In this document: positions 8,746 through 17,468 of the stretch, piece by piece
How positions within the stretch are numbered: position 1 is the stretch's first letter
Layout: each line of letters opens with the position of its first letter
NCBI GenBank assembly: GCA_020638465.1
Contig: JACKIM010000001.1
Location: 1,613,501 to 1,677,500 of the forward strand
Direction of reading: 5' to 3'
From: Geminicoccaceae bacterium
Lineage (GTDB): Bacteria; Pseudomonadota; Alphaproteobacteria; Geminicoccales; Geminicoccaceae
Length of the DNA: 64,000 nt
Made by a program: the position numbers and the translations under genes
The notes under the pieces: generated by a model
What the model saw: only the letters and a program-made list of their open reading frames with translations
Told to the model about the DNA's origin: nothing
Database searches by the model: none

Positions 8746-9477
8746 ATGGGTGATCGTCTGAAGGGCAAGAAGGCACTCGTCACGGCAGCGGGCCAGGGCA
8801 TCGGCAAGGCAAGCGCCGAACTCTTCGCCGCCGAGGGGGCGACAGTGATCGCCACGGATATCAACGAAGCAGCCCTTGCTTCCGTGCGCGGCTGCGAGAC
8901 CCGCAAGCTCGACGTCCTGGATGCCGCGGCCATTGAGGAGATTGCCGCCGAGCTGGGAACGGTCGACGTCCTGTTCAACTGTGCGGGATTTGTGCATCAC
9001 GGCACCATTCTCGAATGTAGCGAGAAAGACTGGGACTTCTCCAACGATCTCAATGTCCGGGCCATGTACCGCATGTGCAAGGCTTTCCTGCCGGCCATGA
9101 TCGCGGGTGGTGGCGGCTCGATCGTCAACATGAGCTCGGTCGCCGGTGCGCCCAAGGGCATCGTCAACCGCTTTGTCTACGGGACGACCAAGGCCGCCGT
9201 GATCGGTCTGACCAAGTCGATTGCCATCGACTTCGTGCAGAAGGGGATCCGCTGCAACGCGATCTGTCCTGGAACCGTGGAAACGCCTTCGCTTGAAGAA
9301 CGTATCCATTCGCAGGGCGACTATGACAAGGCCCGCGCCGCCTTCATCGCCCGCCAGCCGATGGGTCGCCTTGGCACGGCTGCCGAAATCGCCAACCTCG
9401 CCCTCTACCTGGCTTCCGACGAGAGCAGCTACACCACCGGCACCGTCAACATCATCGACGGTGGTATCGCAGTCTAG
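8746..9477 (+). CDS. short-chain dehydrogenase (SDR)
   Basis: This is a 243-residue classical SDR. It shows the cofactor loop TAAGQGIGKA, an aspartate at the end of beta-2 (ATDIN) favouring NAD, NCAG in beta-4, the catalytic serine in VNMSSVAG, and the Y-x3-K pair in VYGTTKAA. The C-terminal PMGRLGTAAEIANLALYLAS is standard. It resembles the group with 3-hydroxybutyrate dehydrogenase type 2 and sugar-acid dehydrogenases, so the substrate is probably a small hydroxy acid. A ggggaggaa ribosome site precedes the ATG. Confidence 0.87.
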   Translation: MGDRLKGKKALVTAAGQGIGKASAELFAAEGATVIATDINEAALASVRGCETRKLDVLDAAAIEEIAAELGTVDVLFNCAGFVHHGTILECSEKDWDFSNDLNVRAMYRMCKAFLPAMIAGGGGSIVNMSSVAGAPKGIVNRFVYGTTKAAVIGLTKSIAIDFVQKGIRCNAICPGTVETPSLEERIHSQGDYDKARAAFIARQPMGRLGTAAEIANLALYLASDESSYTTGTVNIIDGGIAV

Positions 9478-9500
9478 GTCTTTCCGGTTGAAGGGCATGT

Positions 9501-9524
9501 ACCCCGGTTCGGACGGGCCGGGGT
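9501..9524. terminator. possible bidirectional terminator hairpin
   Basis: A 7-bp GC stem (accccgg 9501-9507 with ccggggt 9518-9524) lies between the convergent SDR and TauE/SafE genes. It lacks a clear U-tract on either strand, so termination is only suggested by position. Confidence 0.35.
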
Positions 9525-9556
9525 GCCTTGACGAGATCTTCGCATCCTGTGCCGTG

Positions 9557-10309
9557 TTACAGGCCGGCCAGTCCGTCCGTGATCAGCTTGAGGCCGGTCA
9601 ACAGCACGAGAACATAGCAGATCCTGTAGAACAGGAGTTCGTTGACCATGCCGTGCAGGCGGATGCCGAGCAGCATGCCCAGGGCAGCGACCGGCGAGAG
9701 GGCAAGGCAAGCCCACAGGATCGCGGGATCGTAAAGGCCGAGCGCGATGTAGGGCGGGATCTTGCAGGCGTTGATGGCGGCAAACAGGACCACCATGGTC
9801 CCGACGAACAGCGTCTTGTCGAGCTTGCGCGGCAGGAGATACATGTTGGCGGGCGGTCCGCCGGCATGGGCAATCGTGCTGGTGATGCCCGCGAGCATGC
9901 CCCAGAAGGCGCCCGCCATGGCATTGGGGGGCTGTGCCGCACGCCTGTTTCCTCCGCGCAGGAAATAGTTCGCGCAGAATGAGACCGCGACAAGGCCCAG
10001 CAACAGGCGGACCACGTGCTCCGACAGATAGCCGAAAGCCAGGCTGCCGATGGCGATCCCGACCACGGCACCGGGCAGCATGCACTTGAGCGAATGGCGA
10101 TCCCAGTCACGCCTGTAACGGCCGATGCCGATGAGGTCCATCAGGCACAGCAGCGGCAGCAGCAGGGCCGCAGCCTGTGCCGGCGGGATCACCAGGGCCA
10201 TCAGCGGAACGGCGACGATGCCGAGCCCACCGCCGAAACCACCCTTGGAGATGCCGAAGATCAGCAGGGCGGGGATGGCAGCGAAATAGAACTGCGGATT
10301 GTCGAGCAT
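9557..10309 (-). CDS. TauE/SafE family permease
   Basis: This 250-residue protein has about eight hydrophobic helices. The family glycine motif appears near the start (IFGISKGGFGGGLGIVAVPL) and again in the second half (GITSTIAHAGGPPANMYLLP). Such proteins export sulfite, sulfoacetate or other small organic anions across the inner membrane. The ATG at 10309 follows aaagagg. A TauABC-like uptake operon lies 4 kb away on the other strand, which makes sulfite export an attractive but unproven role. Confidence 0.85.
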   Translation of the reverse strand: MLDNPQFYFAAIPALLIFGISKGGFGGGLGIVAVPLMALVIPPAQAAALLLPLLCLMDLIGIGRYRRDWDRHSLKCMLPGAVVGIAIGSLAFGYLSEHVVRLLLGLVAVSFCANYFLRGGNRRAAQPPNAMAGAFWGMLAGITSTIAHAGGPPANMYLLPRKLDKTLFVGTMVVLFAAINACKIPPYIALGLYDPAILWACLALSPVAALGMLLGIRLHGMVNELLFYRICYVLVLLTGLKLITDGLAGL

Positions 10310-10420
10310 GCGACCTCTTTGACATGGAGGCGCAACGTCAAACCCGTGTGCCGGGCCTGTCAAGCGAGGCCGTGGCCGGGTGAGGGTTTTACCGCCAACC
10401 GGAAAAGCCGATGCCCGACA

Positions 10421-11971
10421 TCAGCCTGAAAGACGCACTTTCGAGATCTGCTTCGCGATGTCGCCGAAGGCGTCGCGCAGCTTGTTGGTGTTGGGTGCAT
10501 GCTGGTAGTGGTCGTCATCCGTGGCGCATGCCCGCATCGCATTGGAGACCGATGTCGACGGACCGGCATCGTTGCCGAAGGTCACGGTGAAGACCTCGAT
10601 GGCGCCGTCAACGGCTGCACCGGCGTCCTTGACTGCCTTGCAGGCATCGATGAGCAGCAGGTCGAACTGTTCGACGGCCGATTTCCCGGTATAGCTGACG
10701 CCGGTGCTGCTGGTCAGGCCGCTGAACGGCTGGCTGTCCTCAAGATATCCGTAGGCCGTCCAGATGTCGGCAGGGCCATTCGTCTGGAGACGGGAGCCGG
10801 ACATACCGAAGGACGCCGGATCGAACTGGTAGGGCGTTCCGCTGTTCTGGGCCGTGGGGCAATTGGGTGCCTTGCCGTCGTTGATCTGCTCGCCATCCGT
10901 CAGTACGATCATGATCTTGCGGGTTCCCGGAGAATAGGCCGCCCCCTCGGTGAATGGCGCTGAAGGAGACAGGACGCGCAGCCCCCAGCTTACTCCCGGC
11001 GCTATGACCGTGCCCTTGTTGTAGGCGGCATAGAGATATCGGATCGACTGGCGTACCGTCGTAAGATTGTCGGTCAATGGCTTGATGGGCTGTCGCGGGC
11101 AGTTCAGGTTCGGGCCTTGTGTTGAGACCGTAAAGGCGGGCTTTGCCTGTTCTGGATCCACGGTTTCATAACTGCCATTGCCTCCCTGCCCGGGGTTGTT
11201 GCAACTGCCCGCGGGGGTGTTCGGTTCGGGTGGCCAGATATAGGCATGCCAGCGGCCGGAACTGTCGGTTGCGAGGCTGTCGTACCGGTCGCTGATATGA
11301 TCGGGCACTGCCCGTTCCTGCACGCAGCCGACCCAGTTGGTGCCGGCGAACAGTGCGTGATTGGTTCCCGTCACGTATGCGGTATTGGCCGTTCCGATGT
11401 TGACCACGACATTGTAGGGGACGATGGCGAACCGCAACCGGGTGCCGGAAGGCTTGTTCTGTTCCATGATATCGACAAGGTCGGCCGCTGCTGCCCGCAG
11501 TGCTTCGATCCTGGTCATGCCGTTTCCGGCGTTGGCGTACATCGAGCCGCTTATGTCCACGACCAGTGCCACCTCGATGTCGAGAAGAGCGCGACGGGAT
11601 CGGCTCGATGCGTTGATCTCCAGCGAGTTGGTCTTGAAGAGCCGCATGAAATAGGTGTCGAAGGTCGCCGAGCCCGTGACGGTGATTTCGCCATCGTTGC
11701 TGAAGGTGATGACCGGTTCGACCGGCGGGGCGAGGAAGCCCGTGCCATAGTTCGAGGCGAAAACGTTTTCGGCCAGGGTCCTGCGCTCATCCTCGGTCGC
11801 CAGTGAGGAGGCGCCGGCAAGCGATGCCGCATCGACCGATTGTTGTATCCTTTGCTGCACGAGCATGCCGCGGACGGCATCGAATCCCAGTCCCATGAAA
11901 CCGATGATGATGGGTAACACGATGGCAACGAGGACAGCGACTACGCCGCGCCGATCATTTACGATTCGCAT
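10421..11971 (-). CDS. TadG-like protein with von Willebrand factor A domain
   Basis: The 516-residue protein begins with a TadE/TadG-type N-terminus: a basic start, one hydrophobic helix (VAVLVAIVLPIIIGFMGLGF) and a following QQRIQQSVDAASLAGA. A vWA domain begins near residue 130 with the MIDAS motif VVDISGSM. A long Cys-containing insert (about 205-275) splits the domain before the second part (IMIVLTDGEQ). It is probably anchored in the inner membrane with the vWA domain in the periplasm. No other tad pilus genes are nearby, so its link to pili is uncertain. Confidence 0.82.
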   Translation of the reverse strand: MRIVNDRRGVVAVLVAIVLPIIIGFMGLGFDAVRGMLVQQRIQQSVDAASLAGASSLATEDERRTLAENVFASNYGTGFLAPPVEPVITFSNDGEITVTGSATFDTYFMRLFKTNSLEINASSRSRRALLDIEVALVVDISGSMYANAGNGMTRIEALRAAAADLVDIMEQNKPSGTRLRFAIVPYNVVVNIGTANTAYVTGTNHALFAGTNWVGCVQERAVPDHISDRYDSLATDSSGRWHAYIWPPEPNTPAGSCNNPGQGGNGSYETVDPEQAKPAFTVSTQGPNLNCPRQPIKPLTDNLTTVRQSIRYLYAAYNKGTVIAPGVSWGLRVLSPSAPFTEGAAYSPGTRKIMIVLTDGEQINDGKAPNCPTAQNSGTPYQFDPASFGMSGSRLQTNGPADIWTAYGYLEDSQPFSGLTSSTGVSYTGKSAVEQFDLLLIDACKAVKDAGAAVDGAIEVFTVTFGNDAGPSTSVSNAMRACATDDDHYQHAPNTNKLRDAFGDIAKQISKVRLSG

Positions 11972-12082
11972 GGGAGACCTGCAGCTAACTGAGAAAGTCA
12001 ACTGCATAGTGACGCCTTGGCGTTAACGAACGGTAAACCGGGGCGGCGGTTCGACCGCAGGCGGTGTCGTCAGGGTAGGCTG

Positions 12083-12916
12083 CTACAGCATCTCCAGCGG
12101 TTCCGCACGGCGCGGCGGCGGGAAATCGCGGTCGAGCAGGGCGAGATCATCCGGTTGAAGCACGAGGTCGGCGGCGGCGCGGTTGGCCTCGACATGCCTG
12201 ACGTTCGCGGATTTGGGGATGGCGATCACGCCTGGACGGGCAAGCACCCAGGCAAGTGCTATGGCATGACGGTCCACGCCATGGTTGCGGGCAACGATGT
12301 CGAGTGCGGTGCCCGCGGGGAGGCGCCCCTGCTCGATCGGGCTGTAGGCCATGAGCGGCATGCCGCGATCCTGGCACCATGGAAGGAGATCCCATTCCGG
12401 CCCTCGTCTCGTGATGTTGTAGAGGATCTGGTCGGCAGCACAGCGATCGCCGCTGCCGATACCCGAGAGCTCCTCCATGTCGTCGATGTCGAGATTGCTC
12501 ACGCCCCAGGCGCCGATATGTCCGGTGGCGCACAGATGTTCGAAGCCCGCTACGGTTTCGGCCAGCGGATGGCTGCCCCGCCAGTGGAGCAGGTAGAGAT
12601 CGATGTGATCGGTGCCCAGTCGGGCGAGGCTGCGCGCGCAGGCTTCCTCCACACCGCGCCTGCTGGCATTGTGGGGATAGACCTTGCTGACGATGAAGAC
12701 CCGGTCGCGTATTCCGCGAATGGCCTCTCCGACCACCCGTTCCGCTCCACCTTCGGCATACATCTCGGCAGTGTCGATCAGTGTCATGCCGAGATCGATG
12801 CCATGTCGGAGGGCCCGGATCTCGGTCGCGCGCCGGTCATTGCGCTCGCCCATGAACCATGTGCCCTGGCCGAGGGCCGGGACGGTGCGGCGGTTGGCGA
12901 AAGTGATCTGATGCAT
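12083..12916 (-). CDS. aldo/keto reductase
   Basis: This 277-residue NADPH-dependent reductase has the AKR catalytic tetrad in place: D and Y in LIDTAEMYAEG, K in IVSKVYP and H in YLLHWRG. Cofactor-binding residues are in AIPKSANVRHVEAN near the end. It probably reduces small carbonyl compounds. The ATG at 12916 was chosen because homologues start close to QITFANRRTVPALGQGTW. A 12-bp palindrome lies 73 bp upstream. Confidence 0.87.
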   Translation of the reverse strand: MHQITFANRRTVPALGQGTWFMGERNDRRATEIRALRHGIDLGMTLIDTAEMYAEGGAERVVGEAIRGIRDRVFIVSKVYPHNASRRGVEEACARSLARLGTDHIDLYLLHWRGSHPLAETVAGFEHLCATGHIGAWGVSNLDIDDMEELSGIGSGDRCAADQILYNITRRGPEWDLLPWCQDRGMPLMAYSPIEQGRLPAGTALDIVARNHGVDRHAIALAWVLARPGVIAIPKSANVRHVEANRAAADLVLQPDDLALLDRDFPPPRRAEPLEML

Positions 12917-12988
12917 CTGGCATGACTCCCCGAAATCACGACGTCTCATTCTGCCACGTGTTGCCCATGATCGGAAATCAGAACCGAC

Positions 12989-13000
12989 GGTAAATTTACC
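12989..13000. promoter_or_regulatory. 12-bp perfect palindrome, possible operator
   Basis: GGTAAATTTACC lies in the short AT-rich stretch between the aldo/keto reductase start and the end of the XRE regulator gene. Perfect AT-centred palindromes of this size are often binding sites for dimeric regulators. The regulator is not known. Confidence 0.45.
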
Positions 13001-13141
13001 CCGATGTGGCGGAGCTACGCCTGATCTCGGGTGACAGCGGGTTCAGGGAGACTGTCCTGAATTTTGTGCGCAAACGTGGTAAATGCTCGAAGGGGATCTT
13101 CGATACCTTGCGGTCGACTTCGAATTTGTTGGATCATGCAC

Positions 13142-14053
13142 TCAAAGATTGGAAAGTGAAAAGACGTCGGTTCCCCGTTTATTGCTATTATCTATCAATG
13201 GTAGAATATGTGGGGGTATCTCGGGGCTGCGTGGCAGAAACATTCCGCACTGGTTGATGATTTCACGCAAGCAGGGCCTCTTTGAGTGTCGTTCCAGAAC
13301 GACGCGCGAAGCAGTCGGTTTTCCGGTCGCGCTACTGTATGAATTTTGTATTCCGACAATATATTTTTGTCCTGGACGCTGAAGGTTCGAAAATGCTGCG
13401 TGGCCCACGCAACTTTTCATGATTGTTTCATACTCCACATTGAATATGCAACCTGAAAGAGCCACGAGAACTCCCGCATATTTGTGTGTGGTTATTTCGT
13501 TTGTACCGTTCGACCGGTGTTGAAGTCGTTCAAGCAGCTTCGTGACGAAAAGGCCGTTCGATTCCGAAATGAAGAATATGCTGCGAACGACGCGCCCGGA
13601 ACCATCGAAGGCATAATTGTAGCGGAAGTAGCATCCAACATAGCGCCTGAGAGTCATTGCGTCGGAGTGAGACATTCGCAGCAAGATGTCAGTCAGGACC
13701 TTCAGGTTTGGCCCATTCTCGTAACCTTGGATTTTGAAGTTAAAATTAGATGATCTCTTGATTTCAAAGATGATGCGCAATTCATCAGTTGGAAGGAACA
13801 TTTCATCGACATTAAGATTAAAAAAATCGGCAATTCTCCGCAAAAGATGTATCGAAGGCTGCACACTTCCAATTATATATTTATTGAATTGTTGCCGGTT
13901 TATGCGAGTTTCCCGGCAAACATGTGAAATAGACGGATAAAATGAACAGAGATAGCGAATGTTCTCGGGCAGTCGATCGACATCCCGTATTGGTTTGCCA
14001 TTCGCACTCGGAGCAGCCTTCTCCAAACTTCCATGTCGATCTGCGACTGACAT
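13142..14053 (-). CDS. XRE-type helix-turn-helix regulator
   Basis: This is a protein of about 303 residues. An N-terminal Cro/CI-type HTH is visible around residues 45-95 (ISHVCRETRINRQQFNKYI, then PSIHLLRRIADFFNLNVDEM). The rest (about 200 residues) is a ligand- or partner-binding part of a kind I do not recognise. Its codon use is more AT-rich than its neighbours, which may point to transfer or weak expression. I chose the ATG at 14053 because ggag lies about ten bases upstream; the ORF could also start at 14134. It is divergent from the FAD oxidoreductase operon and probably controls it. Confidence 0.75.
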   Translation of the reverse strand: MSVADRHGSLEKAAPSANGKPIRDVDRLPENIRYLCSFYPSISHVCRETRINRQQFNKYIIGSVQPSIHLLRRIADFFNLNVDEMFLPTDELRIIFEIKRSSNFNFKIQGYENGPNLKVLTDILLRMSHSDAMTLRRYVGCYFRYNYAFDGSGRVVRSIFFISESNGLFVTKLLERLQHRSNGTNEITTHKYAGVLVALSGCIFNVEYETIMKSCVGHAAFSNLQRPGQKYIVGIQNSYSSATGKPTASRVVLERHSKRPCLREIINQCGMFLPRSPEIPPHILPLIDNSNKRGTDVFSLSNL

Positions 14054-14205
14054 CGAACAGCAACTCCAATCGCCTGTAAACCGCTTCCTCCATTTCAGCA
14101 GCTTTACACCCCGTCTGGCAGCCATCAAGCGCAAATAAACATAAGAGAGCGAAATTGCGGCGGCGAAACCAGCCGCTAGACTTGCTTGGGGTTCTAGGAG
14201 GAAAA
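14054..14205. promoter_or_regulatory. divergent promoter region of regulator and amine oxidase operon
   Basis: About 150 bp separate the two divergent starts. It should contain both promoters and the site for the XRE regulator. A short inverted repeat (gcggc 14160-14164 and gccgc 14172-14176) lies about 30 bp before the operon's first ATG, and a strong aggagg precedes that ATG. Confidence 0.4.
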
Positions 14206-15468
14206 ATGCCTATGAAAAGCGACGCGGTGGTCATCGGCGGCGGGGTTGTCGGTCTTGGCGCGGCGCTCACGCTCATCGAATCCGGGCTGGAGAAGGTCAC
14301 CCTACTTGAAAACAAGGTGATCGCATCAGGCGGGTCCGGCCTTGGAACCGGATCGGTCCATACCCAGCGCTGGTACGCCACGGATTCGGACCTGATCCAG
14401 CGTACTCGAAGCATCGTCAAGCGGCTTGCCACGACCACGAACGGTGTATTCGACCTCTATCCGGTCGGGCGGCTTACGGTTGTCGGGGGTGCTGATGGCG
14501 AGATTGTCTCGGCCTATGGCAGGCATCTGCGCACCATCGGGATCGATGCGGTCGAGTTGTCGCGGAACGAGCTGAAGGCACGTTTCCCGGAGATGAATGT
14601 CACCGATATCGATCGAGCACTCTTTACCAGGGAGGATGGTGTGCTTTACCCGCCAGCCCTGAGTTGGGCGCTGGCGGGATTCTTTCGCAAAGCCGGCGGG
14701 ACGATCTGGGAAGGTTGTGCGGCGACCGGGCTGAAGATCGCGGGCAACAGGATCCGCGGCGTCTCGTTGTCGAACGATGACATTATCGAAACGGATCGTG
14801 TCATTGTCGCGGCTGGGGTCTGGTCGCGGAAATTGTTGCAGACGGCGGGGCTCGATCTCGCGTTAACGCACGCAGTGACGCATAATAGCGTAATGACGAT
14901 CGGACGCAGGGACTTGTGGTCGCAGGTTCCTTCGCTGCTCGACGGCGTTCTTGGCGTCATCGCCATTCCACGCAATCCCGGTACGATCATGGCCGCAAAC
15001 ACGGCCGGCGAATATCAGGCGCCGATATCCAGATCAGAGAACGTCATGCGTTCGAGTACGGTTGAATTGATCGAGCGCGACGAGGAATTCAAGGCGGAAA
15101 CGCTGCAACAGCAAGCTAGCGTGCTGGCACAGCTTCGGCATCGCTACTCAGGCTATGATATCCGCGGTATAGTCGGTCATTGGGCCGGGCTGTTGGATGG
15201 CACTCCGGACAACCATCCCTTGCTGGGCGCATTTCCAGGCATTGACGGCCTTTGGGTTGGCTGTGGCCTTACAGGCTACGGGGTCCAGCGTGGTCCCGGT
15301 GTGGGCGAAGCATTGGCGCATCTGGCACTCGGGAAAGAGCCGCTTGTGGATGTTTCGGCATATGCGGTCGGTCGTTTCGACGATCACGAGGACTTCGCGC
15401 TCGATCTGAGCAGCGACAACCCCTTCGAAGGTTTTAGGAATATGGGCGTGCATGTCCCGACCTCCTGA
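14206..15468 (+). CDS. FAD-dependent oxidoreductase, DAO family
   Basis: This 420-residue flavoprotein has the N-terminal Rossmann motif VVIGGGVVGLGAALTL and the C-terminal FAD contact VGCGLTGYGVQRGPGVGEA. It belongs to the D-amino-acid oxidase, sarcosine oxidase and glycine oxidase superfamily, which oxidises C-N bonds of amino acids and N-methyl amines. The ATG at 14206 sits right after taggaggaaaa. It is the first gene of an operon with a TauABC-like transporter and a second, larger amine oxidase. Its substrate is therefore probably the transported compound or a step product of it. Confidence 0.85.
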   Translation: MPMKSDAVVIGGGVVGLGAALTLIESGLEKVTLLENKVIASGGSGLGTGSVHTQRWYATDSDLIQRTRSIVKRLATTTNGVFDLYPVGRLTVVGGADGEIVSAYGRHLRTIGIDAVELSRNELKARFPEMNVTDIDRALFTREDGVLYPPALSWALAGFFRKAGGTIWEGCAATGLKIAGNRIRGVSLSNDDIIETDRVIVAAGVWSRKLLQTAGLDLALTHAVTHNSVMTIGRRDLWSQVPSLLDGVLGVIAIPRNPGTIMAANTAGEYQAPISRSENVMRSSTVELIERDEEFKAETLQQQASVLAQLRHRYSGYDIRGIVGHWAGLLDGTPDNHPLLGAFPGIDGLWVGCGLTGYGVQRGPGVGEALAHLALGKEPLVDVSAYAVGRFDDHEDFALDLSSDNPFEGFRNMGVHVPTS

Positions 15469-15507
15469 TTTTTCCGACTTTCACGGCAACCCATGAGGAG
15501 AATGGCT

Positions 15508-16533
15508 ATGAACTTGTTGAGGAAGATCCAGGCAACGGCATGCCTGGCTATGCTTGGAATGAGTTTGATGGCATCGGATCCTGCAGGAGCGGCCGATGTC
15601 AGGATTGCCTACCAGCCTTTAGTTGCGATTCCGCAGGGCGCAATGAAACGCGAGGGTTGGTACGAAGAGGCGACCGGCGCGAATGTCGAGTGGGGGAATT
15701 TCAGTTCCGGCGGTGATGTCAATACGGCTTTCGCGGCCGGTGCCATCGATATCGGTCTGGTCGGGCTGCCTGTCTTCGTGTCCGGCATAGCCCAGGGAAT
15801 CCCGTATCGCCTCATCATGCTTTACGATGTGCCAGGCTCAATGTCCGGTCTGGCCGTGCAAAAAGACTCGGGAATCGAGGCAATAGCAGACCTGGAAGGC
15901 AAGAGGATCGGCGTGCCGTTCGGATCCGGTGCCGATTACATGTTGCAAGCGGCGCTGAAGGAGAACGGCGTTTCCCCTGACGATGTCACGCTCGTCAACC
16001 TTCAACCGCAGCCCATCGTTGCCGCCTGGTCCACCGGACAGATCGATGCTGCCTATATCTGGTCGCCGATCCTGACGGAACTGATGGCTCAGGACGGAAA
16101 GCTGATTCTCAATGACAGCGATCTTGCAAAACTGGGTTATTTCGCGGGCGATGTGGGGCTCGTGACGGATTCGTTCGCAACCGGGCATCCCGATCTGGTC
16201 ACGGGCTGGGTGGAGCAGAATCTGCGTGCCGTGAACTGGGTCAACGACAATGGGGCTGGAGCCTATGACTCGATGATGGCGGAATACGAGCTGACGCCCG
16301 ATCAGTTCAGGGACACGGCACTTCCGCCGGCAACGTCATTTCCGGATTTGGAAACCCTGACCAGTGATCAGTGGTTTGGCAATGATGCGGAAACAATCAA
16401 GAAGGCAAGTCTGCGCATCGGCGAGTTCCTGGCGAATAACAAGCTGATCGCGAGGGCGCCAACTCCTGATGAAATCGCCAATGCAATTGATGCGAGCTTC
16501 CTGGAAACTGCAAAGGTACCTCCCTACAAATAG
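15508..16533 (+). CDS. ABC transporter substrate-binding protein, TauA-like
   Basis: This 341-residue periplasmic protein has a signal peptide (MNLLRKIQATACLAMLGMSL, cut near AGA-AD). The mature part opens with VRIAYQPLVAIPQGAMKREG and contains DIGLVGLPVFVSG, LEGKRIGVPFGSGADYML and NLQPQPIVAAWSTGQIDAAY. These match the order of motifs in taurine and sulfonate binding proteins (TauA/SsuA). The ATG at 15508 is preferred because gaggag lies eight bases upstream; 15493 and 15502 are also possible. The permease and ATPase follow. Confidence 0.85.
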   Translation: MNLLRKIQATACLAMLGMSLMASDPAGAADVRIAYQPLVAIPQGAMKREGWYEEATGANVEWGNFSSGGDVNTAFAAGAIDIGLVGLPVFVSGIAQGIPYRLIMLYDVPGSMSGLAVQKDSGIEAIADLEGKRIGVPFGSGADYMLQAALKENGVSPDDVTLVNLQPQPIVAAWSTGQIDAAYIWSPILTELMAQDGKLILNDSDLAKLGYFAGDVGLVTDSFATGHPDLVTGWVEQNLRAVNWVNDNGAGAYDSMMAEYELTPDQFRDTALPPATSFPDLETLTSDQWFGNDAETIKKASLRIGEFLANNKLIARAPTPDEIANAIDASFLETAKVPPYK

Positions 16534-16622
16534 GAAGCCTGCGGACATAACTGAGGACCGGGCGGAGATACTCGCCTGGTCCCGTCACTATCGCGACAGT
16601 TGCACGACGACAACAGGAGAGG

Positions 16623-17468
16623 ATGCCGATGTCAGCAGCAGATACGACGACCGATGCGGTACAAGTATCCGATCGGTATCTGAAAAGATCTGGTGTGCTG
16701 AGAAGAGCCCGCAATTTCATAATCAGTGCCGCCAGTGTTTTCGTGTTCTTTGCTGTCTGGACAATCATTGCGAATTCCGGCGTCATTTCGCCCACATTCC
16801 TGCCGTCGCCCGCGGCAGTATGGGCTTCACTCGTCGATGCGCAAGTTGACGGCTACAGGGGGCACACTCTGGCCGCGCACGTGGCTTACAGCCTGTTCCG
16901 GGTATTTTCCGGTTTTACCGCGGCCATCGTTATCGGTGTACCTGTGGGCCTCATGATGGGGCGAAGCGACACGGCCAATGCAATCATAGATCCGTTCGTG
17001 CAGTTCTTCCGGCCGTTGCCGCCACTTGGATATTACATGCTTTTGGTGTTGTGGTTCGGTATCGGCGAGATGTCCAAGGTGGTGCTGCTTTTCCTGACCG
17101 GCTTTCCGGTGATGGTCGTTTCGGCCGCTGCTGCGGTGCGCAGTGTTCAGGAAAGTCATCTCAGGGTCGCGCGATCGCTGGGGCTCTCCGAACGGCAGGT
17201 TTTCTGGTCGGTGATTTTTCCATCGACGTTGCCGGCACTTTTCACCGCCGCACGGCTGACCATAGGCGTAACGTTTGGATCACTGGTCGCGGCGGAAATT
17301 GTCGCAGCTTCAAGGGGAGTAGGCTTCATCATTCTGAATTCAAGCCAGTATCTACGGACGGAATATGTATTCATGGGCATTTTCGTCATCGGTGCGATCG
17401 CGCTGCTGCTGGACAAGGCGGCCTCGGCGATCGAGCGCGTCGTTGTGCCGTGGGCTGGGAAAGGATGA
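16623..17468 (+). CDS. ABC transporter permease, TauC/SsuC-like
   Basis: This 281-residue membrane protein has about six helices. It has the BPD_transp_1 layout, with the EAA loop as AVRSVQESHLRVARSLGLSERQVFW and IFPSTLPALFTAARLTIGVTFG. LPPLGYYMLLVLWFGIGEMSK is characteristic of the TauC and SsuC branch. It forms the channel for the substrate delivered by the upstream binding protein. Its TGA overlaps the ATG of the ATPase gene. An ATG at 16629 is also possible. Confidence 0.87.
   Translation: MPMSAADTTTDAVQVSDRYLKRSGVLRRARNFIISAASVFVFFAVWTIIANSGVISPTFLPSPAAVWASLVDAQVDGYRGHTLAAHVAYSLFRVFSGFTAAIVIGVPVGLMMGRSDTANAIIDPFVQFFRPLPPLGYYMLLVLWFGIGEMSKVVLLFLTGFPVMVVSAAAAVRSVQESHLRVARSLGLSERQVFWSVIFPSTLPALFTAARLTIGVTFGSLVAAEIVAASRGVGFIILNSSQYLRTEYVFMGIFVIGAIALLLDKAASAIERVVVPWAGKG

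Noticed and set aside
13006..13382. Small plus-strand frames within the XRE regulator region
   Set aside because: They are antisense to the regulator gene and lack good ribosome sites.
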